From Solirubrobacteraceae bacterium (GTDB lineage: Bacteria; Actinomycetota; Thermoleophilia; Solirubrobacterales; Solirubrobacteraceae): a stretch of 64,000 bases of DNA. The stretch spans positions 186,001 to 250,000 of the forward strand of contig JANWIP010000005.1 in NCBI GenBank assembly GCA_025449845.1. The letters are read 5' to 3'. The position numbers and the translations under genes were made by a program. Each line of letters starts with the position of its first letter. The stretch's first letter is position 1. Positions 24,448 to 32,982 of the stretch are shown piece after piece. The notes under the pieces were generated by a model, which did no database searches, had not been told where the DNA came from, and was given only the letters and a program-made list of their open reading frames with translations.

Positions 24448-25794
24448 TCAGATCAGCTTCTGGACCTGCACGGCCCACTCGCCCTCGGCGCTCACGAGCA
24501 GCGTTCCGTGGGCGAAGGGCAGGCCACCGGCGAATAGTTCAATCGGGGTATCGACGCTCTGCTCAAGCTCCACCACCGTGCCCGGCGGCATTTCCAGGGC
24601 GTGGCCCAACGGCATATGCGTGCGCCCCAGCTCCGCCCACACGCGCACCGGCACCCCGAGCATCCGCTCAAGCGTTCCCAGGCCGCGTTCGGTCTGTCGC
24701 GCGCGGCCCAACCCCTCCTCCTCATCTCCCTGTGCGTTTTCAGCGCTCTTGCCGTCCTTGCCGGCAGCGGCGGCGCCCAACGTCGATGACAGTCGGCCGC
24801 CGGCCGCGGGGGCCATCGTCGAGGTCAGCTTGATTGCGCGTCGCGTGCCGCGTAGGCCGGGCCGGCCGCGACCCAGTGCCACACCCTCGGCATACAGCGC
24901 CACTCCGTCCTCGGCACGGCCCTCAAGCGTCAGCGTTGCGCCGGGCGTCAGGGCCAGCATCTCCTCCACGGGCATCTGGCGCGATCCCACCTCGGCGCGC
25001 AGCAACACCTGCGCCTCGGCCAGTCCGCGCTGCACGGCCTGCTGCTCGCGCGGGTCGGCCTCGTGCGCGGTGCCCTCGGCACCGAGGATCTCGCCGGCCA
25101 CCGGCTCGATCGCCGACCAGGGGATTAGCAGCGACATGCCCGAGCGCTCGCCGTCGATGCGGCACTCGAAGGTAAGCAGGAAGGTGGGCTCGCCGATCGG
25201 CGCGAACACGCCCGCGTCGCCCTCCACGTCCACCTGCCCATAGGACAGCTCCAGGCCTCCGAGGTCGCGCCACGCCATCGCCAGCTGACCCACGATTGCG
25301 TCGAGGATGCCGCGCGTGAGCGCCCAGTCGATCTCACTCAGACGGCGCTCTGTGGGCGCCTGTGCGGCGGTGCCGCCGAGCAGGCATTCAAGCGACTGCA
25401 GCAGCATCGGCTGCTCGATCTCAAGCAGCATCTGGCGTTCGATCGGGCGCACCTGCAGAGCCACCGCCACCGACTGCGCTGGCAGTTGCGCGCGTGCGGC
25501 CGACCATGTGAGCTGGCTTGAGTCCGTCACGCGCAGTTCCACCTGTGCACGCAGCTCACTGGAGAGGCGATTGGCCACCGTCTCGCAGAAGGGCCCCAGC
25601 ACGCGCGCGATCTGACGGCGGAACTCGGTCGTGAACTTCGTGGGCTGCGAGAAGTCGAGGGTGCGGATACGCCGCGCGCGGCCGTGGGCGTCGATGTGCG
25701 GCTCGCCCGCGTGGGGGGAGGACGACCCCTCCTGGGAGTCCTTCAGGGACGCGTCCTGAGCTTGAAGGGACGCGTCCTGAGCTTGAGTACTCAC
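24448..25794 (-). CDS. fliM: FliM-like switch protein with two SPOA domains and no CheY-binding motif
   Basis: The product has 448 residues. The core is FliM: RTLDFSQPTKFTTEFRRQI at about residue 45, the middle domain, then a first SPOA (QVLLRAEVGSRQMPVEEML). After an acidic linker a second, FliN-like SPOA domain closes the protein (VRVWAELGRTHMPLGHALEM). Normal FliM is about 330 residues with one SPOA. The N-terminal LSQEEIDALL helix that binds CheY-P is absent; instead there is a tandem QAQDASL repeat (two 21-bp copies). The start overlaps the fliN stop (ATGA), so a longer N-terminus is unlikely. C-ring assembly is expected; CheY-dependent switching is doubtful. Confidence 0.9.
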   Translation of the reverse strand: MSTQAQDASLQAQDASLKDSQEGSSSPHAGEPHIDAHGRARRIRTLDFSQPTKFTTEFRRQIARVLGPFCETVANRLSSELRAQVELRVTDSSQLTWSAARAQLPAQSVAVALQVRPIERQMLLEIEQPMLLQSLECLLGGTAAQAPTERRLSEIDWALTRGILDAIVGQLAMAWRDLGGLELSYGQVDVEGDAGVFAPIGEPTFLLTFECRIDGERSGMSLLIPWSAIEPVAGEILGAEGTAHEADPREQQAVQRGLAEAQVLLRAEVGSRQMPVEEMLALTPGATLTLEGRAEDGVALYAEGVALGRGRPGLRGTRRAIKLTSTMAPAAGGRLSSTLGAAAAGKDGKSAENAQGDEEEGLGRARQTERGLGTLERMLGVPVRVWAELGRTHMPLGHALEMPPGTVVELEQSVDTPIELFAGGLPFAHGTLLVSAEGEWAVQVQKLI

Positions 25795-26255
25795 GCCCGC
25801 GCCTCCTCACTCGCCGGAGCGCCCAAGGGCGTGGCCTCATCAGATGTATCAGCCGGGAAATCGCCTTGGCCGTGGGCGTCCGGGTCTCCTTCGAGGATCT
25901 CCGTCACTCGCAGGCCGAACTCCTCATCGACCACGACGACCTCGCCGCGCGCGATGGGAGTGCCGTTGACGAGCAGGTCCACCGGCTCGCCCGCCAGGCG
26001 ATCGAGCGTGACAATCGAGCCCGCGCGCAGGTCGAGCGTCTCGCCGACGGTCATCTGCGTGCGACCGATCTCCACGCTCAGCTCAAGGGGCACCTCGCTG
26101 ACGCGACGCAGGTCGGCGTCCTGTAGGCCATTCACACCGGAGCCGCCGTTGCCCTGCACGCCTGACCCGTTCCCGCCCGCGGCGAGCTGCTCCTCGGCGT
26201 CGAACTGCTCGCTCGCGTCCGCCGGGGTGGGCTCGTTGTTGGCTGTCTCACTCAT
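25791..26255 (-). CDS. fliN: FliN, C-ring switch protein
   Basis: The product has 154 residues. An acidic, Gly/Asn-rich N-terminus precedes a single SPOA domain (VPLELSVEIGRTQMTVGETL ... VDEEFGLRVTEIL), then a charged C-terminal tail longer than usual. It should stack below FliM/FliG in the rotor and help dock FliH-FliI. Here it precedes fliM, and FliM carries an extra FliN-like domain, so C-ring stoichiometry may differ from the textbook form. Confidence 0.95.
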   Translation of the reverse strand: MSETANNEPTPADASEQFDAEEQLAAGGNGSGVQGNGGSGVNGLQDADLRRVSEVPLELSVEIGRTQMTVGETLDLRAGSIVTLDRLAGEPVDLLVNGTPIARGEVVVVDEEFGLRVTEILEGDPDAHGQGDFPADTSDEATPLGAPASEEARA

Positions 26256-26267
26256 GGGTCGGTCCTC

Positions 26268-26705
26268 CTATTGGACCGTCAGGTCGGGGAATAGAACCTG
26301 CGCTACCTTCACATCGGTATGCGCCTTGATCGCGGCCAGCATCTGATGCTTGACTCGCTCACGTCCGCTGTCGCTCACGAGGTCGCTGCTGCTTTCGTTG
26401 GTGATGAGGTTGGTCACGATGTCGCGTATCACTGCTTCCTCGGGCAGGGTGCCAACTCCTTCTCCGGCACTCGAGCTGCCGCTGGCTGAGGCGCCCGAAC
26501 TTTGCCCCGGGGCCAGCACCAGCGCCACGGTGAGCTTGACGAAGTGCCCGTCGCTGAGGTTCAGCAGGAAGTCCTTGGGCATCACATAGATGGTGCCCGT
26601 GATCTTGTCCTTGATGACCACCTTGGGCTTGGCCATCGAGTAAGCGGCGCCCAGGCCCATCATCACAACCACCAGCGGGATCAGGATTTTCTTGTTCTTC
26701 AACAT
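26268..26705 (-). CDS. fliL: FliL, stator-associated membrane protein
   Basis: The product has 145 residues from the ATG at 26705, one base after the motB stop. One N-terminal helix (KKILIPLVVVMMGLGAAYSM) is followed by the periplasmic-type domain with FLLNLSDGHFVKLTVALVL and a C-terminal VKHQMLAAIKAHTDVKVAQV. FliL rings surround and stabilise stators. Position directly after motAB is typical. Confidence 0.93.
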   Translation of the reverse strand: MLKNKKILIPLVVVMMGLGAAYSMAKPKVVIKDKITGTIYVMPKDFLLNLSDGHFVKLTVALVLAPGQSSGASASGSSSAGEGVGTLPEEAVIRDIVTNLITNESSSDLVSDSGRERVKHQMLAAIKAHTDVKVAQVLFPDLTVQ

Positions 26706-26706
26706 C

Positions 26707-27606
26707 TCAGGGGCCTTCCGGTCCACTTGAGGTGGATTCGCTGGCGCCCGCGGAGCTCTGCGTGGCGCTTGAGGAGCCATACAGGCGTTGCAGCACGATT
26801 TCCACCCGCCTGTTGCGGGCCCTGCCAAGGCTTGAGGCGTTGCTTGAGATGGGGCGCAGATCGGCATAGCCGGAAGCGCTCAGACGCCGCGGGAAGACGC
26901 CCTTGGCGATTAGGAAGCGCACCACCATGCTGGCCCGCGCCGTGGAGAGCTCCCAGTTGCTGGGGAAGGCGCCACCGTGGATCGGCACGTCATCGGTGTT
27001 GCCTTCCACGGCCACCGGATGGGTCCTGTCGATGTTGACAAGCGAGGCGATCTCGCCCAGCAGGGGCTGGGCCTGGGGGATCAGCGTGGCGCTGCCGGAG
27101 GGGAACAACAGACGGTCGGTCAGCACGCGGATCACAAGGCCCCGCGGCTGCACGGTGGTGTTGACATCCTTGGCGAAGCCATGGCGGGCGGCGTAGGCGT
27201 CGAGCTGATGCTTGAGGTGTTCAAAGTTGCTCTGCTCCTGCTGGGCCTGGGAGGCCGAAGCCGTGGCGTGGCTCGCGGGTGTGCTCTGGTCCGCGCTGTG
27301 GCTGGTGAGCGGCACGATCGACTGCACGTCGGCGGCGCTCGGCGCGTGGCTTGAGTTGGCGGTGGAGCCCGGCTGGGCGATGGCCTTGCCGCCGGGGAGG
27401 ATGTCGCCGGAGAAGGCCGCATGCAGCGCCTTCTGCAGCGTCTTGTACTTGGAGATGTTCACCGAGGAGATCGAGAAGAGCACCATGAAGAGCGCCATTA
27501 GCAGCGTGATCATGTCGGCGTAGGTCAACAGCCAGCGCTCGCCGTCCTCGTGCCCGGCGCCATGCGCCCCTCGCCTGCCTCCGCGGCGGCTGCGTGAGCG
27601 TGACAT
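26707..27606 (-). CDS. motB: MotB, stator with peptidoglycan-binding domain
   Basis: The product has 299 residues. A basic N-terminus leads to the single helix RWLLTYADMITLLMALFMVL, whose aspartate in YAD is the proton-accepting residue. A Ser/Ala/Gln-rich linker precedes an OmpA/MotB domain (VAVEGNTDDVPIHGGAFPSN, then STARASMVVRFL and NRRVEIVL). It anchors the stator to the wall and couples ion flow to torque. It starts two bases after motA. Confidence 0.96.
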   Translation of the reverse strand: MSRSRSRRGGRRGAHGAGHEDGERWLLTYADMITLLMALFMVLFSISSVNISKYKTLQKALHAAFSGDILPGGKAIAQPGSTANSSHAPSAADVQSIVPLTSHSADQSTPASHATASASQAQQEQSNFEHLKHQLDAYAARHGFAKDVNTTVQPRGLVIRVLTDRLLFPSGSATLIPQAQPLLGEIASLVNIDRTHPVAVEGNTDDVPIHGGAFPSNWELSTARASMVVRFLIAKGVFPRRLSASGYADLRPISSNASSLGRARNRRVEIVLQRLYGSSSATQSSAGASESTSSGPEGP

Positions 27607-27608
27607 TG

Positions 27609-28421
27609 CTAGGCCGCCTCTTGCAGGTTGGCGCTCGCGCCGCCGCTGGCGCCGCCGTCCTCATCGGAGGAGCGCTCGCTGGGGGGCAGATAGGACATCA
27701 GCTTGTCCGCCACCAGCCGTGGGTTATCGCCCGCCTGGATTGAGAGAATGCCCTCAAGGGTCATCATCCGCAGCTCTGTCTCTTCGGATGAGATCGCCTT
27801 CAGGCGGTTGGCGATGGGCAGGAAGATGACATTGGCCGAGCCCACGCCCATCAGCGTGGCCAGGAAGGCCGAGGAGATCGAGGGGCCGAGCGTCGAGGGC
27901 GCCGCCAGGTTCTCAAGCACGTGCACGAGCCCCATGACGGTGCCGATGATGCCCATCGTCGGCGCGAATCCCCCCGCCTTCTCAAACGGCGCCGCCGCCG
28001 CCATATGACGCGCGGACATGCCGTCCACCTCGGCCTCGAGGATGGCGTGCACCATCTCCGGGTCGGTGCCGTCGACCACCAATTGCAGCGCATTGCGCGT
28101 GAACATGTCCTCGACCTCGCCGAGCTGCGCGTCGAGCGCCAGCAGGCCCTCACGGCGGGCCTGGTCGGCGAGTCCCACCAGCAGATCGAGCCGCCCGCGC
28201 ATATCCGGCGGTTCGGCCGCGAAGACCATCTTGTAGAGGCTGGGGATGCGTTTCATCGAGACCATCCCCACGCTCGCCAGCGTCACACCGCCGGTGCCGC
28301 CGATGATGATGATCAGCGCAGGGATGTTCAAAAAGACAGCCGGACTCGTGCCATCCATCATGGCGCTCAACAAGAGGGCGCCGAAGGCGACCCCGATTCC
28401 AATGGCTGTTGCGGCTTTCAT
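27609..28421 (-). CDS. motA: MotA, stator ion-channel subunit
   Basis: The product has 270 residues with four membrane helices: N-terminal IGIGVAFGALLLSAM, PALIIIIGGTGGVTLASVGM, and the conserved pair around APTMGIIGTVMGLVHVLENL and FLATLMGVGSANVIFLPIAN. The cytoplasmic loop between helices 2 and 3 carries the charged residues that contact FliG. It lies 33 bases after flbD, a gap that holds a candidate sigma-28-type promoter ending nine bases before the ATG. Confidence 0.97.
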   Translation of the reverse strand: MKAATAIGIGVAFGALLLSAMMDGTSPAVFLNIPALIIIIGGTGGVTLASVGMVSMKRIPSLYKMVFAAEPPDMRGRLDLLVGLADQARREGLLALDAQLGEVEDMFTRNALQLVVDGTDPEMVHAILEAEVDGMSARHMAAAAPFEKAGGFAPTMGIIGTVMGLVHVLENLAAPSTLGPSISSAFLATLMGVGSANVIFLPIANRLKAISSEETELRMMTLEGILSIQAGDNPRLVADKLMSYLPPSERSSDEDGGASGGASANLQEAA

Positions 28422-28430
28422 CGCCCTCGT

Positions 28431-28457
28431 TCATCGGCCGCGGGCCGTGATCCTTCA
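28431..28457 (-). promoter_or_regulatory. Candidate sigma-28-type promoter of motA
   Basis: TGAA (28454-28457, overlapping the flbD stop), 15 bases, then GCCGATGA (28431-28438). Nine bases separate the -10 from the motA ATG, so the product would be leaderless. The -35 has one mismatch. Confidence 0.5.
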
Positions 28458-28706
28458 GTTCGCATGGACTGGACGGACAGGCGAGGGGTCGCGTTCGGGC
28501 CTTCGGTTTCGCATCGCCTCCGAGAGGACCTCCACGCGCCAGGCCCGCACGTAGTCGGCGACCTGCTCGGGTGACTCCGCCACGACGACCTTGGCCGTGG
28601 TGGCCAGGGTGACGACGGTATCGGGGGTGGACTCGATCGTCACGATCAGGTCCGGGTTGAGTTGGAATGGCTCGTCGGTGTGGCCGAGCCGGTGCAGGGT
28701 TATCAC
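28455..28706 (-). CDS. flbD: FlbD-family flagellar protein
   Basis: The product has 83 residues from the GTG at 28706. GAGGAGG seven bases upstream decides this start over an ATG twelve codons earlier. The sequence VITLHRLGHTDEPFQLNPDL and IESTPDTVVTLATTAKVVVA matches the small FlbD family found between flgE and motA in many flagellar operons. Its function is not well defined; a role near hook or stator assembly is assumed. The C-terminal tail is longer and more basic than usual. Confidence 0.88.
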   Translation of the reverse strand: MITLHRLGHTDEPFQLNPDLIVTIESTPDTVVTLATTAKVVVAESPEQVADYVRAWRVEVLSEAMRNRRPERDPSPVRPVHAN

Positions 28707-28743
28707 TTTGAGCCTCCTCTCTGATTGGTTTGGCGTTGCCACT

Positions 28744-28774
28744 GGGCGGACGGCGCATTACCGGCCGCCCGCCC
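28744..28774 (-). terminator. Hairpin between flgE and flbD
   Basis: An 11-bp stem (minus strand GGGCGGGCGGC/GCCGTCCGCCC, one G-U pair) with a nine-base loop, 56 bases after the flgE stop. There is no T-run. It may terminate or attenuate transcription so that hook protein is made in excess of flbD-motAB products. Confidence 0.65.
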
Positions 28775-28829
28775 GTGGCTCCTCGGTTCGTCCCTTCATG
28801 CTCTCGTCATACGAGCATCACCGCGGGGA

Positions 28830-29729
28830 TCACTGGACCATGCTCACCACCGTCTGCAGCATCTGATCGGCGACGGTGATCACGCGCGAGTTGGCCTGGT
28901 AGCCACGCTCGGCGGTGATCATCGACGTCATCTCGCCGGCGAGATCGACATTGGACATCTCAAGCTCCCCGCCGATGGTGGCTCCAAAGCCACCGGTGTT
29001 GGGCGTGCCCACGATCGGCCCCCCGGAGTTTGAGGTCTGCGCCCACAGCGAACCGCCCAGGCGCTCGAGCCCGGACTGGTTGGCGAACTGCGCGAGCGAG
29101 AGGTAACCAGCGGTGACCTGCTGCTGGTAGGTGGGGGAGGCGGGGTTCTCATCCGCATAGGTGACGGCGCCGTCCTGTCCGATCGACACGTTGGCCGAGC
29201 CGGGGGGAATGACGATGTAACTGTCTGCGGCGCCTGGCGCGTAGGTGGTGCCACCTTCGACTGGTGTGGCCACGGCGTTGCGACCGACCACATACTCACC
29301 TGCCTGCGTCGTCAGGAAACCCTTGGTGTTGGTCGTGAGATCGCCCGCGCGCGTGTACTGCATATTGGCGGGCAGGCCTGTGGTGTAGGGGGCTCCTGCT
29401 GGCGGCGTGCCGCTGCCCACGCGCAGGAAGCCCGCTCCCTCGATGGCGACATCGAGCGGGTTGTTGGTGGACTGGAATGACCCCTCGGACATCTCCGAGT
29501 CGGTCGAGTTGACCTGCACCCCGAGACCCACCTGCACGGGGTTGGTGCCGCCGTTGTTGGTGGTTGAGCCGGAGGCTCCGCGGAGCACCTGCGTGAGTGA
29601 ATCGGCAAACGTCACCCGCGCTGACTTGTAGCCGACGGTGTTGACGTTGGCCAGGTCGTTTGCTGTGACATTGAGCATCGTCTGATTTGCGTCCAAGCCG
29701 CTGATAGCGGCATACATTCCACCCATCAT
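28830..29729 (-). CDS. flgE: FlgE, flagellar hook protein
   Basis: The product has 299 residues from the ATG at 29729 (AAGGAAG upstream). The N-terminal rod/hook helix contains MYAAISGLDANQTMLNVTAN and DLANVNTVGYKSARV. A hook-type segment (NPLDVAIEGAGFLRVG, MQYTRAGDLTTNTKGFLTT) follows, and the C-terminal helix is AGEMTSMITAERGYQANSR. It is short for FlgE (often 400 or more), so outer hook domains are reduced. Its leader contains a 62-base G-free tract. Position after flgD and the TIGR02530 gene supports hook rather than rod identity. Confidence 0.92.
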   Translation of the reverse strand: MMGGMYAAISGLDANQTMLNVTANDLANVNTVGYKSARVTFADSLTQVLRGASGSTTNNGGTNPVQVGLGVQVNSTDSEMSEGSFQSTNNPLDVAIEGAGFLRVGSGTPPAGAPYTTGLPANMQYTRAGDLTTNTKGFLTTQAGEYVVGRNAVATPVEGGTTYAPGAADSYIVIPPGSANVSIGQDGAVTYADENPASPTYQQQVTAGYLSLAQFANQSGLERLGGSLWAQTSNSGGPIVGTPNTGGFGATIGGELEMSNVDLAGEMTSMITAERGYQANSRVITVADQMLQTVVSMVQ

Positions 29730-29790
29730 CGTGGTTGCACTTCCTTTCGCGGCCCCCTCAAAGAGGTCCAGCCGTCGTTGTCTTGTAGTC

Positions 29791-29852
29791 GTTTTGTGGG
29801 GTTGAAGTTGGGGTTGGTTGGGAGTTGTGGTTAAGGTTGAAGTGTGTTTGGG
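29791..29852 (-). other. 62-base G-free tract in the flgE leader
   Basis: On the transcribed (minus) sense strand these 62 bases contain only A, C and T, with repeated TTCAACC. In a GC-rich genome this is striking. It lies between the TIGR02530 gene and flgE. A C-rich, G-poor RNA is unstructured and resembles a Rho-utilisation site or a translation-enhancing leader; which one cannot be told from sequence. Confidence 0.6.
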
Positions 29853-29865
29853 CGGGGTCGGATCC

Positions 29866-30273
29866 TCACGCGATGACCGCGCTGTCGATATTGGTGAAAA
29901 CGTGCTCGCGCATGTGCTGGGCGCCCACGGCCGTAACCACGGTGCGGTTGGGCACCGACACCACAAAGGCGGTGCCATCGACGAGTACGACTGAATCGCG
30001 TGAGCCCTTGTCCGCCGCGCGTCCCACACCGTCGTTCAGCCTGGTGAGGGTGGAGGGATCAAGTTCGATGCCCCGGCGCTGCACCCGCTCGAGTGCATGG
30101 CGGGAGAAGTGCAGGGGTTCGCTTCCCGCGGCCTTGTGCAGGACCTCGGCGAACGCCGGGCCACCGCTCGGTGCCGGTCCGTTCGCCCGCCCCGGGCCAT
30201 TCGGGGGTGAACCCGCCTTGGCCGGCCCGATGCCCGGTACGAGCGCGGGGTTGGTGGGAATCGCTGCGCTCAT
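29866..30273 (-). CDS. TIGR02530-family flagellar operon protein
   Basis: The product has 135 residues from the ATG at 30273, four bases after flgD. A Pro/Gly-rich N-terminus precedes the conserved core FSRHALERVQRRGIELDPST and VVLVDGTAFVVSVPNRTVVTAV. This small family occurs between flgD and flgE in many Gram-positive and spirochaete flagellar operons. Its role is unproven; involvement in hook assembly is inferred from position. Confidence 0.85.
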   Translation of the reverse strand: MSAAIPTNPALVPGIGPAKAGSPPNGPGRANGPAPSGGPAFAEVLHKAAGSEPLHFSRHALERVQRRGIELDPSTLTRLNDGVGRAADKGSRDSVVLVDGTAFVVSVPNRTVVTAVGAQHMREHVFTNIDSAVIA

Positions 30274-30277
30274 GGCC

Positions 30278-30697
30278 TCAGGAGACCTGGGTGATCGTCG
30301 CGGGGTTGATGCCAGCGACGCCTTCCACCGTGAGCGCGGCACCGGAAGAGGTGATCTGCACGCTCTGCACCATGCCGTGGTGGGTTTCGCCGTTGGCGGG
30401 ATTGAGGCTGGTAACGGTGTGGCCGATGAGCGCCACCGCCTGGGAGACCTGCTGTGCGGTCGCCGACTGCGCGCTGGTCTGCGCCATGTTGGTGACCTGC
30501 TCGAGCTCGGTGAATTGCGCGAGCTGGCCCAGGTAGGCGGAGCTGTCGGTGGGCTGTAGCGGGTCCTGGGACTGCAACTGGGCGACCATCAGCTTGAGGA
30601 AGTCGTTCTTGCCCAGCGTCCCACCGGGGTTGGTCGGGGGGGTGCTCGAAGGAGCGCTTGCCGGTGTGATTGCCGCGGTGGCGGAGGTGGTTGTCAT
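30278..30697 (-). CDS. flgD: FlgD, hook cap/scaffold protein
   Basis: The product has 139 residues. A Thr/Ala/Pro-rich start precedes the diagnostic [20 protein letters not shown] and [17 protein letters not shown]. The C-terminal part is short, without the full Ig-like/tudor domains of enterobacterial FlgD. It caps the growing hook and is later discarded. fliK lies 30 bases upstream. Confidence 0.95.
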   Translation of the reverse strand: MTTTSATAAITPASAPSSTPPTNPGGTLGKNDFLKLMVAQLQSQDPLQPTDSSAYLGQLAQFTELEQVTNMAQTSAQSATAQQVSQAVALIGHTVTSLNPANGETHHGMVQSVQITSSGAALTVEGVAGINPATITQVS

Positions 30698-30727
30698 GAG
30701 AGTGGGTGCCTTTCGTGGTGTGGGAGG

Positions 30728-32287
30728 TCAGGCAAGTACGTCGATGAGAGCGCCGTGGGAGGTCCTGAGAGGAGAGAGCTCGGGGGTGGGGAGGGCTGCG
30801 TCTTGATCGCCATCGCTGCTGGGACCTGAGCCTCGCCGGTTCTCGGCAGGGGAGGCTGAGGGTTGGTGCGCGCGTCCCTCACGCTGCTGCATGCCGGCCT
30901 GGTTGAAGGATGAGGTGTCCATGTGCAACGCGGTGAGGCCGAGCGAGTCAAGTGACTGGCGAAGCTCCGAGTGGCCCTCCGCAAGCGCCTGCGCCGCCGC
31001 GTGTGTGTCGGCGGTGACGCGAGCGATGAGACCCTGGGCGCTCTGGGAAAGGTGGATGCGGATCTCTCCCAGCTCCTCGGGCTGCAGCGCGATGCGCGCT
31101 TGCGAGAGCCCTTGGCGGCTGGCCAGCTCGATGGTGGCGTGCACCGCCTCGATGGCCTGCTGCAGCCCCACGCCGTAGCTGAGCACGGGGACGCCGCTGG
31201 TACTGCTTGCGGCTGGAGCAAAGGGGGCCTGCGTGTCGGGAACCGTGGGTGGGGATGGTGACGTCGCAGTGCTGACGCTGGGTGCGCCGGAGGCGCCTGC
31301 ATGCGCGCTCAGCGGGACAGGAGCGGATATGTCGCTGGCGGCAGGCGCATTGCGCGGAGCATTCGTCGCGGGGGTGCTCTGTACCGAGGTGTCCGATCCC
31401 GCGACGGACTGGGTCTTCACAGTGGTGCTGCCCGAGGTATCGATGTTCGGGCCCGAGGATGGGCGGCTGGGAGGGGAGGAGGAGGGTTGGTTGGGTGCGG
31501 AAGTTGCTGCCGTAGTGGAGGGCACCTTTGCCGGGTTTGTCTCCGCGGTTTGGGCGGCTGGCTCTGTAGTTGGGAGAGCGCCGGCACCAGAGGTGCCCTG
31601 GGCCTGGCTGTCAGCGGTGGCGCGCGCGGCGCCCTGTCCGCTGGCCAAGAGCTGGGTAGCAGCGGGTGCCTGCGCGCGGGTGGAGGTAGTGAGGGGAGTC
31701 GATGTCTGAGCCTCGCCAGCGCCAGCAGCGTCCACCATCACCTGCGGACTGGGAGCGGTGGGGGTGGGCCGTGCTTGGCCCGCGGCCGTTGTGGTGGTCG
31801 TCAGCGGTTCCTGCCCCGTTGCCGATGGCTCCTGCCCGGTGGTTGAGGCCGTGGGGGAAGCTGGCGTTTGCGAGGCCGTAAGAGGAGCAGGCGTCTGCAC
31901 GGTGGCTGAGGTTGTGGCATCCGCATTCCCCTGCGCCACAGCCCGAGCCGTGCCGGCGGACTTGGGCTGTGCGGTGACTGGGTACACGACCGCCGCGATG
32001 GCAGCGGTGTCGGCGACTGTGGGCGACGCGCCAGCACTGGCAGCGGTTGTGTCGGTCGCTGCCGGCGCGTGATCCACATGACGACGCGCGGCGGGGCCAT
32101 GCCCCTCTCGGGGGCTCTGCTGGTGGCCTTCCGCAATGGCGGTCCGGGCCAGTCGATCCTCAAGGGCGCTCTGGAAGGGCGGCCCCTCGGGTGGCGCCCC
32201 CGGCGGGGCTCCACCGCCCCCCGGGGGCGGGGGCGGGGCACTCGGCGCGGGCGCCATGGAGACGGTGGGGGCGGAAGGTCCGCTCAC
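30728..32287 (-). CDS. fliK: FliK, hook-length control protein
   Basis: The product has 519 residues from a GTG at 32287 that overlaps the SLT stop (GTGA). A very long Pro/Ala/Ser/Thr/Gln-rich, disordered N-terminal region is expected for a molecular ruler. The C-terminal Flg_hook domain contains RIALQPEELGEIRIHLSQSA and later LRQSLDSLGLTALHMD. FliK is secreted, measures hook length and triggers the FlhB switch. The length of the low-complexity part suggests rapid expansion. Confidence 0.92.
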   Translation of the reverse strand: MSGPSAPTVSMAPAPSAPPPPPGGGGAPPGAPPEGPPFQSALEDRLARTAIAEGHQQSPREGHGPAARRHVDHAPAATDTTAASAGASPTVADTAAIAAVVYPVTAQPKSAGTARAVAQGNADATTSATVQTPAPLTASQTPASPTASTTGQEPSATGQEPLTTTTTAAGQARPTPTAPSPQVMVDAAGAGEAQTSTPLTTSTRAQAPAATQLLASGQGAARATADSQAQGTSGAGALPTTEPAAQTAETNPAKVPSTTAATSAPNQPSSSPPSRPSSGPNIDTSGSTTVKTQSVAGSDTSVQSTPATNAPRNAPAASDISAPVPLSAHAGASGAPSVSTATSPSPPTVPDTQAPFAPAASSTSGVPVLSYGVGLQQAIEAVHATIELASRQGLSQARIALQPEELGEIRIHLSQSAQGLIARVTADTHAAAQALAEGHSELRQSLDSLGLTALHMDTSSFNQAGMQQREGRAHQPSASPAENRRGSGPSSDGDQDAALPTPELSPLRTSHGALIDVLA

Positions 32288-32982
32288 GAGATCGACCCCG
32301 TGGGTGAAGGTGTCGAGGTGGAGGAGGGCGACTGCCGGTAGGCATTGGCGTAGCCGAGTACCTTGTTGACGTAGTCCTGTGTTTCGGCGTAGGGGGGCAC
32401 GCCGCCGTACTTGTGGACGGCTCCCGGGCCGGCGTTGTAGGCGGCGAGGGCATCGGCCGTGTTGCCGCCGAACTGGCTCATCATCTGGCTCAGGTAGCGC
32501 GCGCCGCCTTCGATCGACTGGATCGGGTCAAGCGGGTTTGAGACACCCAGCGACGACGCGGTGCCGGGCATGAGCTGGGTTAACCCAAGCGCGCCAGCGC
32601 CAGAGCGCGAGTTGGGATTGAAGCCTGACTCCTGCTGGATCAAGCCATGCAGGACGGCGGGGTCAAGGTTGTAGCGGGCCGCGGCCTGGGCGATGGCTCC
32701 GTCATAGGGCGTTGAGGTGGAGCCGCCTGCCGGCGATGTGTAGGGGGTTGAGGGCGAGATTCCTGCCGGCGACGCGGCATCGGCAGGTGAAATGCTAGTA
32801 GCGCCAGCAGCAGCCGAGGCGGCAGGAGAAGCCGTCGAGGCAGCTTGAAGTGCAGCGGCAAAGCCAGTGGGGGCGCGGCCCTGCTTGACCTGCGCGAGCA
32901 TTCCCCGCAGCTGCTGAACGCGCTGCGTGGCGGCGATCAGGTCGGCCGGGCCGGTGGCCGGCGTGAGTGTCTGTGCGCTCAT
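32284..32982 (-). CDS. Lytic transglycosylase (SLT) of the flagellar operon
   Basis: The product has 232 residues. The N-terminal segment (LIAATQRVQQLRGMLAQV) has no signal peptide, suggesting export through the flagellar channel. The C-terminal SLT domain has the catalytic glutamate in GLIQQESGFNPNSRSGAGAL, then GLTQLMPGTASSLGV and AAYNAGPGAV. It cuts glycan strands to let the rod pass, the job of FlgJ's muramidase half elsewhere. Here the rod-binding half of FlgJ is a separate gene at 47989. Confidence 0.93.
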   Translation of the reverse strand: MSAQTLTPATGPADLIAATQRVQQLRGMLAQVKQGRAPTGFAAALQAASTASPAASAAAGATSISPADAASPAGISPSTPYTSPAGGSTSTPYDGAIAQAAARYNLDPAVLHGLIQQESGFNPNSRSGAGALGLTQLMPGTASSLGVSNPLDPIQSIEGGARYLSQMMSQFGGNTADALAAYNAGPGAVHKYGGVPPYAETQDYVNKVLGYANAYRQSPSSTSTPSPTGSIS

